DNA of 64,000 nt, taken from positions 377-64,376 of the forward strand of contig NZ_PENZ01000049.1 of assembly GCF_003144395.1 (NCBI RefSeq). The letters run 5' to 3'. This document shows positions 27,689-37,041 of the stretch, piece by piece. Both the position numbers and the translations under genes were made by a program. The stretch comes from Proteus faecis (lineage in GTDB: Bacteria; Pseudomonadota; Gammaproteobacteria; Enterobacterales; Enterobacteriaceae). Position 1 is the first letter of the stretch. Every line of letters begins with the position of its first letter. The notes under the pieces were generated by a model that saw only the letters and a program-made list of their open reading frames with translations, did not search any database and was not told the DNA's origin.

Positions 27689-28381
27689 ATGTCTATTGCG
27701 AAACGTACCAAAGATAAACGCATTGCGTTAGGTTTAACACAATCAGAACTTGCCACTTTAGCAAGTACGACACAGCAATCCATAGAGCAACTAGAAAGCG
27801 GTAAAACTAAACGTCCCCGTTTTTTACCTGAATTAGCAAAAGCATTAGATTGTGATTTAGCTTGGCTACTTGAAGGTGAAGAAAAAACCAATGCAACTTC
27901 AGAAATTCCACCAGAGAATGAATGGCAACCTGTGAGTGAATGGGACAGTAATACCCCTTTAGGTGCTGATGAAGTAGAAATTCCCTATTTTAAAAGTATT
28001 GAACTCGCAGCAGGTGACGGTTGTTGTACTAACGAAGATCATAATGGATATAAATTAAGATTTTCAAAAAGTACATTACGCCGTTATGGCGCATCATCTC
28101 AGAACGTAATTTGTTTTTCTGTTTATGGCGACAGTATGTCACCTGTTATTCCAAATGGCTCAACAGTTACTGTCGATACGGGCAACACACGTATTGTTGA
28201 TGGTGGTATTTATGCGATCGAACAAGATGCCTTGTTTAGAATAAAACTGCTCTATCGCCAACCGGGCGGTAAATTGATTATACGTAGCTATAATAAAGAC
28301 GAATTTCCTGATGAATCAGCGGAAACAAATTCTGTAAAAATTATGGGCCGTATTATCCATTGGTCAGTAATGGCTTGGTAA
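27689..28381 (+). CDS. XRE/S24-family repressor (LexA/CI-like)
   Basis: A 230-residue regulator built like phage CI repressors. The N-terminal Cro/C1 helix-turn-helix spans residues 7-62 ([20 protein letters not shown]). The C-terminal S24 self-cleaving domain has the catalytic Ser in SVYGDSMSP (S149) and Lys in FRIKLLYR (K186). An Ala-Gly pair in ELAAGDG (A108-G109) would be the RecA-stimulated cleavage site. The AGGAG ribosome-binding site is good. No other phage genes are nearby except the possible DUF1482-like neighbour, so this is either a domesticated orphan or a prophage remnant. Targets unknown. Confidence 0.85.
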   Translation: MSIAKRTKDKRIALGLTQSELATLASTTQQSIEQLESGKTKRPRFLPELAKALDCDLAWLLEGEEKTNATSEIPPENEWQPVSEWDSNTPLGADEVEIPYFKSIELAAGDGCCTNEDHNGYKLRFSKSTLRRYGASSQNVICFSVYGDSMSPVIPNGSTVTVDTGNTRIVDGGIYAIEQDALFRIKLLYRQPGGKLIIRSYNKDEFPDESAETNSVKIMGRIIHWSVMAW

Positions 28382-28390
28382 TCAATAATT

Positions 28391-29017
28391 TCATAGCATA
28401 GAATTCTCAGTCACAACTTGTCCTTTAGACAATAAAACCGTTTTATCTGCTAGCGCTTTTATTTCACGAGGCTCATGAGTAACCATGATCATCGTTATCT
28501 CCTTAGATTTTAAGGAATCAATTAAATCCCAAAGTTGATAACGTGTTTCCCAATCCAAACTTGAAAAAGGTTCATCCAGTAGTAAAAGTTTGGGTTGGCT
28601 AATAAGCGCTCTTGCCAATGCGACGCGTTGTTGCTCCCCTCCTGATATTTGATAAGGATAACGTGTAGCAAGATGTGCAATTCCCATTTGCTCTAATATC
28701 GCTTTTTCTCTCTCTTTACTTCTTTTCTGTTTTGCACCATATTGTGCTAACCATAAATTTTGTGTCACTGTCATAAACGGAAATAAATAAAGCCGTTGAT
28801 TTAAATATCGGCAAGAGCGTAACCATACTGGTTGTTTATTTATATTTTTATCTGCAAGGTAGATATCACCAGAGTATAAAGTATATCCAGCAATTGCATT
28901 TAAAAGCGTTGTTTTACCACTTCCGGATGTACCACTTATTCCTAAACATGTTCCTTTTTCTACCTCCAACGAAACATTTTTTAATATACCCGTTGTTAAT
29001 GAACGAATTTCTAGCAT
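28391..29017 (-). CDS. ABC transporter ATPase, molybdate/tungstate type
   Basis: A 208-residue ABC ATPase. Walker A is GTSGSGKTT, the signature ISGGEQQRVALARAL, and Walker B LLLLDEPFSSLD, followed by the switch His in VTHE. It is shorter than ModC (about 350 residues) because the C-terminal TOBE/MOP regulatory domain is absent. It overlaps the permease gene by 7 bases and is the last gene of the operon. It energises oxyanion import in the cytosol. Confidence 0.85.
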   Translation of the reverse strand: MLEIRSLTTGILKNVSLEVEKGTCLGISGTSGSGKTTLLNAIAGYTLYSGDIYLADKNINKQPVWLRSCRYLNQRLYLFPFMTVTQNLWLAQYGAKQKRSKEREKAILEQMGIAHLATRYPYQISGGEQQRVALARALISQPKLLLLDEPFSSLDWETRYQLWDLIDSLKSKEITMIMVTHEPREIKALADKTVLLSKGQVVTENSML

Positions 29018-29787
29018 GATCTTTTCCTTTCTCGCTGTAAACGATGTAAGGCAAATAATAAAGTAATCGCGATAGCAATAAGAACAAGTGCACAGCCTAT
29101 TGCCAGAGTGAAGTCTCCACTAGCGATATTTAAATAAATTGCCATAGGCAACGTTTCGGTTTTTAGCCTTGTTGCACCCGCTAACATTAACGTAGCGCCA
29201 AATTCACCTAAAGCTCTAGAAAATGCAATAATGCTTCCGCTCATTAGCGCCGACCAGCAAAGTGGTATTTCAATCAAGAAAAATGTTTTTGTTGGTGTTA
29301 ATCCTAAATTTTGTGCAGTTTGAATATAAGCAGGATCAACCGACTTAAAAGCAGAAAGGCTATTTCTCATAATTATCGCGCTAGCGACATAAGTTTGAGC
29401 AATAATAATACCCAATGGTGAAAAAAGAGAGCGAGATAACTCAGGAAAAATACCCGTTAAAGGCCCCTGATTTCCTAACAATAATAATAGTCCGATACCA
29501 ATAACTAATGGAGGAGTCACCAAAGGCAAATCTAATAACGAATCAATGAATCGATGCCCTTTAAAAGGAATTCTTGCCATTGCCCATGCGGCAGGTACAC
29601 CTAAGATAATTGCTAAACATAAAGACGTTAGCGCTGTACTAAGTGACATACCAATAGCAAAATGGAATTCAGGATCAATAATAACTTGCCTCAATTCAAC
29701 ATAAGAAAGTTGACATATCAGCGCAATTAGCGAGCCTAAGATCAGAAATAGCAATAAAAAAAGTGGAATTAATGCCCATCGAAACAC
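29011..29787 (-). CDS. ABC transporter permease, ModB-like
   Basis: A 258-residue permease with about 5-6 membrane segments and the ABC-permease EAA-type loop (RALGEFGATLMLAGATRLKT). This loop is the ModB/CysT hallmark. I chose a GTG start at 29787, with AAAGGA 7 bases before it. The longer frame would begin at 29868 and read through a terminator hairpin at 29832-29858. It imports an oxyanion, molybdate or tungstate by family. Confidence 0.82.
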   Translation of the reverse strand: MFRWALIPLFLLLFLILGSLIALICQLSYVELRQVIIDPEFHFAIGMSLSTALTSLCLAIILGVPAAWAMARIPFKGHRFIDSLLDLPLVTPPLVIGIGLLLLLGNQGPLTGIFPELSRSLFSPLGIIIAQTYVASAIIMRNSLSAFKSVDPAYIQTAQNLGLTPTKTFFLIEIPLCWSALMSGSIIAFSRALGEFGATLMLAGATRLKTETLPMAIYLNIASGDFTLAIGCALVLIAIAITLLFALHRLQRERKRSC

Positions 29788-29831
29788 GTTATTTCCTTTT
29801 TTTAAGATAATATTTATTTTGCTATAATAAT

Positions 29832-29858
29832 GAAAAAAGCCACCAGTGAGTTGGTGGC
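29832..29858 (-). terminator. Intra-operon terminator between binding protein and permease
   Basis: GCCACCA (29839-29845) pairs with TGGTGGC (29852-29858), and the minus strand then runs into TTTTTTC. Placed after the binding-protein gene, it would make the binding protein more abundant than the membrane complex. Confidence 0.7.
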
Positions 29859-29887
29859 AAAAAAACACAATTTATGTGAGAAAAAAT

Positions 29888-30643
29888 TTATGGTTTCGAA
29901 ATTACAGGAAGAAAACCATAATCAGTAAAAGCCTTTATCCCTTCAGCTCGAGTAAAATAATCAGCAAGTAATTGTGCTTCTTCTGGATTGACTGATGTTT
30001 TTAAAACAGCAAGTGTTGCCACTTCTTCTGGGCTACCTTCGGGAACTGGAAGTAAAACAAGTTTATCTTGATTTTTCATTGCATCTGCATATCCAACAAT
30101 GGCAGCATCCACTTCCCCATTTAATAAATACATAAGCAATTGTTTAATAGTTGCTGTACGTACAACAACTTTATCACGTAATTTATCGCCTTGGCCTGAT
30201 GCATCAATAAGTTGTTCGCCACTTTTTCCTAATGCGATAGCTTTAGCATCCCCCATTCCTAGTTTTAATGAACTATTCGCAAGATCTTCTAGCGTTTTAA
30301 TATTACCCACTTTATCTTTACGCACAGCAATAACTGGAATATGGCGAACAATAGAATACTGATTAACAACTTGGCCTTCTTTATCTAACTTTTCAACATA
30401 ATCTTGTGACCCAGGAAAGAATAAATCTCCCTGCTTAGTTAAATTAAAGCGTGTTAATATTTGGCCTGAGCCACCATATTCAATAGTGACTTTATTTCCT
30501 GTCTCTTTTTCAAACACATCCACAACCTGCTCTACGGGTTGCTTTAATCCAGCCCCTGCATAAAGATGAAGCTCGGCTGCAAATGTATTATGGCAAATTA
30601 ATCCTAATGCTAATCCTAGACTAGCAAGCAATTGGCGTTTCAT
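29888..30643 (-). CDS. Periplasmic molybdate-type substrate-binding protein
   Basis: A 251-residue ModA-family (COG0725) periplasmic binding protein. It has a Sec signal peptide (MKRQLLASLGLALGLICHNT then FAAE) and the oxyanion-binding residues of the family appear as LYAGAGLKQP and EYGGSGQILTRF. Two lobes are visible by length and motif (the GEVDAAIVGYADA segment). I chose the ATG at 30643; the open frame goes 7 codons further up without a ribosome-binding site. It is first in the operon. The ligand could be molybdate, tungstate or another oxyanion. Confidence 0.85.
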   Translation of the reverse strand: MKRQLLASLGLALGLICHNTFAAELHLYAGAGLKQPVEQVVDVFEKETGNKVTIEYGGSGQILTRFNLTKQGDLFFPGSQDYVEKLDKEGQVVNQYSIVRHIPVIAVRKDKVGNIKTLEDLANSSLKLGMGDAKAIALGKSGEQLIDASGQGDKLRDKVVVRTATIKQLLMYLLNGEVDAAIVGYADAMKNQDKLVLLPVPEGSPEEVATLAVLKTSVNPEEAQLLADYFTRAEGIKAFTDYGFLPVISKP

Positions 30644-30855
30644 AAAAGTGGTGATCCCAATCATCGCTATATAATTTTTTATATAATGAATGATATAAGT
30701 GTTTAAGGCAAGGGAGTCATATTAAAAAAGATAAAAATGTTAACAACTTATCATTTTTATCTTTTTCTTAAAGCTTACACATAAAGAAAAAGGCTGCTCA
30801 AAATAAATGCTTATTATCAGGGATAAGCAGATCTTAAATAGTCACACTTGCCCAC

Positions 30856-30882
30856 AAATCCTCGCATTCACGAGGATTTTAT
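30856..30882. terminator. Hairpin after the SorC-family gene
   Basis: AAATCCTCG (30856-30864) pairs with CGAGGATTT (30871-30879). It ends the minus-strand SorC gene and isolates it from the ABC operon. Confidence 0.6.
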
Positions 30883-30884
30883 TA

Positions 30885-31868
30885 TTAGTTATCTAGCTCT
30901 AATAATGCCAGCGCTGTCACTTCATCAATCACAATATCAGTGGCATAACCTCCTTTTATCGCCCCTATTGTTGCTTGAATATTTTCCACACCACCAGCAA
31001 TAAAAAGTCGCTGTGTTATTTGTCTTAACTGAGCAAGGCTTATTCCCATTATTCTAAGATCAATATCAGAAACTAAAGGATTACCTTGCGCATCATAAAA
31101 ACGGCCACAAATTACACCAACAGCACCTAAATCACGATATTGAGCCATCTCACTGCTCGTTAAAACCCCCGTTGTTACCAAAGGATTATCATCAAATGTA
31201 TTACCCACAACAAAAAGGGCTTTATTACACTGATTTAGCGCTGAAAAACTGCGCCTAATAATAGGCTCAGCTTGAAGTTCCATTGCTAGACGCGCACTAG
31301 AAACTACCGCAGGTACATGCAAATTAATACTGCACCCTGACAACTTGTTTGCAATTAACGCGGCTGCTTCTGTTGTTTTAAAATCTGGCTGTGGTGCTAC
31401 GGCACCTATCATTTGTAGTACTGTGATATTTTTTAATGACTTGGGTGAAAGATAATTACCCAATTTATAAATTGTTCGTCCCCAAGCAACACCTAAAATA
31501 TCATCATCATTAATTATCTGAGAAAGATACATTGCTCCTGCTTTTGCTAATCTTTCTCTGTTCATATTTAAAGTATGTTGCGACTTATTCTTTTCTTCAT
31601 CAGGTAAAATAAGCACATTATTAAGATCGAATTTTGCTTTTATTCTGATGGCATAATCAATCGTAGAAAATACTGATGAATCCAAGTTAATATTTACGAA
31701 TCCTTTTTCTCTAGCTAAATGCAAATATTTCACGACAGTAACACGAGAAACACCCATAATATTTGCAACTTCACTTTGGCTGAGTCCGTCCTGATAGTAA
31801 AGCCACGCTGCATAGAGAACGGGATCATTATCAAATAAACTCGCGTTTTTTAGCGAATTATTATCCAT
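30885..31868 (-). CDS. SorC/DeoR-family sugar-responsive regulator
   Basis: A 327-residue SorC-family regulator. The N-terminal helix-turn-helix is LSQSEVANIMGVSRVTVVKY (about 28-47). The rest is the sugar-phosphate-binding, phosphosugar-isomerase-like domain: GVAWGRTIYKL, the VLQMIGAVAP segment and GVICGRFYDAQG with VSDIDLRIMG. Effectors of the family are phosphorylated sugars. No sugar operon is adjacent, so the target is elsewhere or is the CutA/ABC neighbourhood. The start at 31868 has a TGTGGGG element upstream, like the small gene at 5902; an in-frame GTG at 31880 is less likely. Confidence 0.85.
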   Translation of the reverse strand: MDNNSLKNASLFDNDPVLYAAWLYYQDGLSQSEVANIMGVSRVTVVKYLHLAREKGFVNINLDSSVFSTIDYAIRIKAKFDLNNVLILPDEEKNKSQHTLNMNRERLAKAGAMYLSQIINDDDILGVAWGRTIYKLGNYLSPKSLKNITVLQMIGAVAPQPDFKTTEAAALIANKLSGCSINLHVPAVVSSARLAMELQAEPIIRRSFSALNQCNKALFVVGNTFDDNPLVTTGVLTSSEMAQYRDLGAVGVICGRFYDAQGNPLVSDIDLRIMGISLAQLRQITQRLFIAGGVENIQATIGAIKGGYATDIVIDEVTALALLELDN

Positions 31869-32236
31869 TTTAAACCCCACAAATTTTTATAAATCTTATG
31901 ACTAATTAGTTTATTTTATATTAGAGATATTATTGAAGATAAAATGCCTTTGGCCAAATTAAGCCTATAACACAAATAGATAGATTTCATTAATCTGCTA
32001 ATAATATCGGCACCCTGATATTTTTCTTTACTACAAGAACCTTATAATACGTAAAATGCCCTTAATAATGCCGTAAACAGCTCGTATCGAGAAAGTTTTT
32101 TTTGAAAATACTGTTTTATTTCGCTAAAAATAAAAATATTAGATTTAAGTTTTAAAAAGTTTTATTTTGATAAAATTAAAATCACCAAGCCTTATTGCTA
32201 CTATGAAAAATCAAGTTAATTTTAAAAGGAAAAACA
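31869..32236. other. Divergent intergenic region
   Basis: Separates the SorC regulator from cutA. A TTTGGCCAAA palindrome lies about 80-90 bases before the regulator and could be an operator. No gene is seen. Confidence 0.4.
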
Positions 32237-32545
32237 ATGATAATTGCATACTCAACAGCACCAAATGAAACAATCGCTAATGAAATTGCTCATTACCTCA
32301 TCAATGAAAAACTTGCTGCTTGTGTAAACTTAATACCTCAAGTTAAATCTATTTATCATTGGGACAATAAAATTATTGAAGATAATGAAGTACTTATGAT
32401 GATAAAGTCCGAAAAAAGCAAACAGCAAAACTTAATTGATGCTCTTGTCGAAATACATCCCTATGAGACTCCTGAAGTGATTATAATACCGATTGAAAAT
32501 GGTTTTAAAGGTTATCTTAATTGGATCCATACCTCTTTAAATTAA
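32237..32545 (+). CDS. cutA: CutA1 divalent-cation tolerance protein
   Basis: A 102-residue protein with the CutA1 fold: IIAYSTAPNETIANEIAHYL, the CVNLIPQVKSIYHW strand with its conserved Cys, and the HPYETPEVI motif. CutA1 is a stable cytosolic trimer linked to copper tolerance in E. coli, though its precise role is unsettled. In E. coli cutA lies before dsbD; here it is alone, so it may be a relocated or additional copy. The AAAGGAAAAAC ribosome-binding site supports the ATG. Confidence 0.88.
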   Translation: MIIAYSTAPNETIANEIAHYLINEKLAACVNLIPQVKSIYHWDNKIIEDNEVLMMIKSEKSKQQNLIDALVEIHPYETPEVIIIPIENGFKGYLNWIHTSLN

Positions 32546-32933
32546 AATAACGTAAATTTTTAGCGATATCTCGTTTCTAATATTTTTTCAAAAAAATGAT
32601 AATTAATTGTAATTTGAAACAGCTTATTTTATCTCAATTATGAGACAAATAACTTATTGTTAATATTAAAGTAAATTTATTATTTTTAATATGACAAATA
32701 TTTAAAATACACCTAATAAGTGTAAATAGTTTAATTTTAACTAAATACAATTTAGATAGTTAATTAAATTTTAAATAGAAAAATATTTATTTTATTAGTC
32801 TTGTTATATTTTAAAATATAGAGACTAAATAGCCTTTAATGCTAAACTAATAAGATTACCAGCATCTTATCCTTTTTATTTTCTGTTATAATGAATAGGC
32901 TTTCTCTAAATTACATGCAAAAAGGAGTGAGTT
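32546..32933. other. AT-rich intergenic region, no gene seen
   Basis: About 390 bases of high A+T with no gene, RNA or terminator I can support. Confidence 0.45.
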
Positions 32934-33167
32934 GTGAAAACAAACAGAGTCGCAAGACGTATTTTAGGTTTACCTTATAATTTAAGTCGGTCTAAAAGGA
33001 AAGTGCGTTTTTCCATTATTGCCGCTACAAACGCTGAAAATGTACCAGCAGAGTTAAAAAATACAGCTAAAATCTGTTTAAAACAAGATTTCAGAAAAAA
33101 TGCAGAGCACAAACGTATATATATGAAGTTAACAGATGCTTACCCAGAGTACCTTGCAACTAATTAA
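32934..33167 (+). CDS. Small basic protein of unknown function
   Basis: A 77-residue protein starting at a GTG with a very good AAAGGAGTGA ribosome-binding site. The first half is strongly basic (RVARRILGL, NLSRSKRKVR). No membrane segment or motif is recognised. It could bind nucleic acid, but I know no homologue. Monocistronic, followed by a hairpin terminator. Confidence 0.6.
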   Translation: MKTNRVARRILGLPYNLSRSKRKVRFSIIAATNAENVPAELKNTAKICLKQDFRKNAEHKRIYMKLTDAYPEYLATN

Positions 33168-33240
33168 TATTTTTATACGTTAACGCTATTTAATAAATAT
33201 TTTCATATTTTGTTCGTATATTTAAAATATTAAAAATAGC

Positions 33241-33273
33241 ATATCCCTTACATTACGTAAGGGATATTAATTT
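33241..33273. terminator. Bidirectional terminator
   Basis: ATATCCCTTAC (33241-33251) pairs with GTAAGGGATAT (33257-33267). It lies between convergent genes, with TTTC beyond. Confidence 0.7.
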
Positions 33274-33293
33274 CTAGTTAGTTTATTTTCCTA

Positions 33294-34345
33294 CTATTTA
33301 TAAAGCTCTTTTCTCATATTTATAAGAGCAAGTTCCGCACTTGAAGGTTCAATTTCATCAGGCAATAAGCTTAGCTGAAATGCACTCTTAATAGCCTTAA
33401 TAAGAATTTCACTACGCTCTAATAATTCATCATAACTAAACTGTCCTGCTTTAATTGCTAATAATTCATCTCTATTATCACACCAAACCTTCACTTTCCC
33501 TTCTTGTGCTATCCCTAGTGCGATATAAAGTAATCTAAAAGTATGCATCATATTCTTACTATCGTAACTTCTTCCATGCCCGATGTTTTGTTGATAACGA
33601 GCATCATTACGTTGCTCAACCCATTGCCAATATTCATGATATTGTTTGCGATATGCGCTATAACCTTCTTTATTAAAACTAAGATAACCTTCTAGTTTTG
33701 CTGTTTTAGAAATACTACTTAGCAATACATCATTAGCATTCTCTTTTTTTATTATTCCTTGATAAGGCGCTTTATCATCATAATAAATTGCATAAATATC
33801 TTGAGCATGGGGAAGTTTTGTTAACCCAATATGCTCTTGTTTCCAATGTCGATTTTCTAGCCACGTATTGATTAATATTGTTTTCCCATTTTCAATTACA
33901 TAACAAAAATCGAGGATCGTTTTTAATTTTTTTTCAACCGGATTTACTATTTTTTGTTTAGTCCTTGAGCTTTCTTAATTTGTCCTTGAGCATAGTGCAC
34001 AAATGTTTGAACGCAAGTTTTAGACAAAAACCATTCTGGTTTTATCAATGACATTAAAGGGTGTCGATAAATAACCATATGTTCAGGTGAATTCAACAGC
34101 TCTAAAATATTAGGGTTAGATGCACACAATAGTTCTATAAATCTTCCAAGTTCGTAATAGACTATATCATTAGTTTCATTACTTACTTGGAGTGTGTATT
34201 CCAATCCATAAAAAAGATCTTTAGGGAGATAAAATACACCTTTAATATCTGTATCCGATGTTTCCGTTGCAAGATTATGTGAACGACTTCCAGCAATACT
34301 TTCAAATAAAAGGTAAGGTTTTATATCTTCAATAGTCAGTTTCAT
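33294..34345 (-). pseudogene. Predicted nucleotidyltransferase (COG3541/YcgL-like), broken by a one-base frameshift
   Basis: The N-terminal part (from 34345) reads MKLTIEDIKPYLLFESIAGS and contains the nucleotidyltransferase motif GSRSHNLATETSDTDIKG (GS, then D-x-D). Translation stops at a TAG just after AQGLNKK, at a run of six A on the minus strand (plus 33950-33955). If the run had seven A the frame would continue IVNPVEKKLKTILDFCYVIE... without any stop through to the downstream open part, which ends ALINMRKELYK at 33294. The whole would be about 350 residues, the family length. The change could be a real frameshift, phase variation, slippage or an assembly error. The start overlaps the previous nucleotidyltransferase by 17 bases. 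Confidence 0.85.
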
Positions 34346-35108
34346 CTAATTTTTCCCTAAACCAATTATTTAAAATTTCATTATCTGGTACTGTTCTTTT
34401 AGCTAATTGGACATTTGTCTCTTGCCATAAAAAAATCACCAGATGTTGCATCGCCACTGTTGGAACCCAAGTAAAATGCTCATCTTTATCTGATTTAAAT
34501 TCTACTAATTCGTGGATAACATTTTGTTCTTCAACAGATAAGATTTTTATCAATTTATTTAGCTCCATGGGTGGGATATCACCTGTTTTTACTGTCCAAT
34601 AAGCCGACAGCAGAGAGCGTAATAGATAGAACCATTTTTTTAATTTTATAGGTTTTTCATCGGCTTCATTTTTTGTTTTATCTTCCGGAAAATAGCCACT
34701 CACAACTTTAGCTATCCCTCTATAATGATGCACAATGACTTTTGGCTGGTAATAGAGTGTTGCCAGTTCAAACAACTCTTTTTGAACATTAGGATATTGT
34801 TGATAAACTATTGGCGATTGAAGCCATTCTAATAATATACAGTTCGATTTTCGCAATAGATGTAGTGCTTTGGTAATATCCCAAGCGCCTACATCAAACC
34901 AACTATTTTCTATCCATTCGAAGGTTTCTTTTGGCTTATCTATAGAAAGATAAGCATTGCGAGGACGTATAAAAATACCTCGTACATCATAATCACTATC
35001 TGTTGAAGCAAATCCCCAGGCTCGACTACCACTTTCTGCAACATAAAGTAATTTAACTTGATGCTCTTGCTCTATTTGTGGGAGTTTTTTTAATATCTCA
35101 TTATGCAT
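34329..35108 (-). CDS. Predicted nucleotidyltransferase (COG3541 family)
   Basis: A 259-residue protein of the polymerase-beta-like nucleotidyltransferase superfamily. The active-site pattern is ESGSRAWGFASTDSDYDVRG (GS motif then D-x-D-V-R-G). The C-terminal helical part (KLKKWFYLLRSLLSAYW) fits the family. Its gene overlaps the start of a second, related nucleotidyltransferase, and the pair is probably co-transcribed. Proteins of this family occur in phages and in RNA-repair or toxin-antitoxin neighbourhoods, but their substrate is unknown. The RNA ligase/kinase pair lies 9 kb away, which may or may not be relevant. Confidence 0.82.
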   Translation of the reverse strand: MHNEILKKLPQIEQEHQVKLLYVAESGSRAWGFASTDSDYDVRGIFIRPRNAYLSIDKPKETFEWIENSWFDVGAWDITKALHLLRKSNCILLEWLQSPIVYQQYPNVQKELFELATLYYQPKVIVHHYRGIAKVVSGYFPEDKTKNEADEKPIKLKKWFYLLRSLLSAYWTVKTGDIPPMELNKLIKILSVEEQNVIHELVEFKSDKDEHFTWVPTVAMQHLVIFLWQETNVQLAKRTVPDNEILNNWFREKLDETDY

Positions 35109-35286
35109 GATCTCCTTATCTCCTATTTTCTTAATTTGTAAGATCTCTTAGTAAGAATAATAAAGGTCTATTCATTACGATAGAACAACTTATTCTAAAT
35201 TACCGTTAAGCGAATAAATATCAATTCAAAAATTTATTGAGTTTATTATTTATAAAAATAAGCCTATCGCTAATAAATAGAAATAG

Positions 35287-35318
35287 ACAAAAAAGCCACC
35301 AGTAACATACTGATGGCT
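35287..35318 (-). terminator. Terminator of the guaBA operon
   Basis: AGCCACCAGT (35294-35303) pairs with ACTGATGGCT (35309-35318) with one mismatch. The minus-strand side runs into TTTTTT. About 45 bases past the guaA stop. Confidence 0.75.
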
Positions 35319-35362
35319 CTTGGTTTTTTAACCTTTATCAACTATTGCTGATAAACGTTATT

Positions 35363-36940
35363 TTATTCCCACTCAATAGTTGCTGGTGGTTTACCGCTAA
35401 TATCATAAACGACGCGGGAGATGCCACTAACTTCATTAATAATGCGGTTAGAAACACGGCCTAAGAAGTCATAAGGTAAGTGAGCCCAATGCGCTGTCAT
35501 AAAGTCCACAGTTTCAACGGCACGTAATGAAACAACCCAGTCATATTTACGACCATCGCCCATAACGCCTACTGAACGTACAGGTAAGAACACAGTAAAT
35601 GCTTGGCTTACTTTGTTATATAGGTCAGCTTTATGCAATTCTTCAATAAAAATAGCATCAGCACGACGTAATAAATCACAGTACTCTTTCTTGATCTCAC
35701 CTAATACACGAACCCCTAAACCAGGTCCTGGGAATGGGTGACGATAAAGCATATCGTATGGTAAACCTAACTCTAGACCAATCTTACGTACTTCGTCTTT
35801 AAACAGCTCTTTTAATGGCTCAACTAAGCCCAACTTCATATCTTCTGGTAAACCACCCACGTTGTGATGCGATTTAATCACATGAGCTTTACCCGTTGCT
35901 GATGCGGCTGATTCAATCACATCAGGATAGATAGTACCTTGTGCTAACCATTTAACTTGTGGCTGTTTAACGGCTTCTTCATCAAAGATTTCAATGAATG
36001 TATGACCAATGATTTTGCGTTTTTTCTCAGGATCGTTTTCGCCTTTTAACGCAGTTAAGAAACGATTTTCTGCTTCAACATGGATAATATTTAGGTCAAA
36101 TTTACCTTTAAACATTTCCATAACTTGTTCTGCTTCATTCAGACGCAATAAACCGTTATCAACAAACACACATGTTAAACGCTTACCAATTGCACGGTTT
36201 AACAGTAATGCAGTCACTGAAGAATCAACACCACCTGATAACGCTAAAATAACGTGATCATCACCAATTTGCTCTTTTAAACGAGCAACGGTATCTTCAA
36301 TAATTGCGGCAGAAGTCCACAGAGCATCACAGCCACAAATATCTAAAACGAAACGTTTTAAAATCGCTAAGCCTTGATGAGTATGTGTAACTTCTGGATG
36401 GAATTGAACACCATAAAAGCGTTTTTCTTCATTGGCCATAATAGCAAATGGGCAAGTTTCGGTGCTAGCTACTGTCACAAAGTCTGATGGAATAGCAGTA
36501 ACTTTGTCACCGTGGCTCATCCACACATCTAATAATGGTTTGCCATCTTCGCTAACTGAATCTTGAATATCATTGAACAGTGCACAAGTTTCACGAATTT
36601 CAACTTGTGAATAACCAAATTCACGCTCACCAGAAACTTCGACGTCGCCACCTAATTGCATCGACATCGTTTGCATACCATAACAAATTCCTAATACAGG
36701 AACGCCTGCATTAAAGACATACTCGGGTGCTCGAGGACTATTGTCTTCTGTAGTACTTTCAGGGCCACCAGACAGAATAATACCATTAGGATTAAATTCA
36801 CGAATTTGTTCTTCTGTAACATCCCATGCCCAGAGTTCACAATAAACGCCGATTTCACGGATACGACGAGCAATAAGCTGCGTATATTGTGAACCGAAAT
36901 CAAGGATAAGAATGCGATGATTATGGATATTTGCTGTCAT
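35363..36940 (-). CDS. guaA: GMP synthase (glutamine-hydrolysing)
   Basis: A 525-residue bifunctional enzyme converting XMP to GMP with ATP and glutamine. The N-terminal class I amidotransferase has the nucleophile in GICYGMQTM and the H-x-E pair in VQFHPEVTH. The ATP-pyrophosphatase P-loop is SGGVDSSV (about residue 235). The C-terminal dimerisation domain ends with KPPATIEWE as in E. coli (525 residues). It is the second gene of guaBA, 101 bases after guaB. That gap holds a 9-base inverted repeat with a long loop (36979-36987 and 37022-37030). Confidence 0.98.
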   Translation of the reverse strand: MTANIHNHRILILDFGSQYTQLIARRIREIGVYCELWAWDVTEEQIREFNPNGIILSGGPESTTEDNSPRAPEYVFNAGVPVLGICYGMQTMSMQLGGDVEVSGEREFGYSQVEIRETCALFNDIQDSVSEDGKPLLDVWMSHGDKVTAIPSDFVTVASTETCPFAIMANEEKRFYGVQFHPEVTHTHQGLAILKRFVLDICGCDALWTSAAIIEDTVARLKEQIGDDHVILALSGGVDSSVTALLLNRAIGKRLTCVFVDNGLLRLNEAEQVMEMFKGKFDLNIIHVEAENRFLTALKGENDPEKKRKIIGHTFIEIFDEEAVKQPQVKWLAQGTIYPDVIESAASATGKAHVIKSHHNVGGLPEDMKLGLVEPLKELFKDEVRKIGLELGLPYDMLYRHPFPGPGLGVRVLGEIKKEYCDLLRRADAIFIEELHKADLYNKVSQAFTVFLPVRSVGVMGDGRKYDWVVSLRAVETVDFMTAHWAHLPYDFLGRVSNRIINEVSGISRVVYDISGKPPATIEWE

Positions 36941-37041
36941 TTGTGGTGAATTCCAAAACAGATAAAGTCATAAAGTTGAAAGGCTTGCTAATTTATAATT
37001 AAAACAAGGTAATAACTAAAACAAGCCTTTCTCGGGATAAA

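Noticed and set aside
29788-29868. 27-codon upstream extension of the ABC permease
   Set aside because: It would translate through a terminator hairpin; a GTG with a good ribosome-binding site follows.
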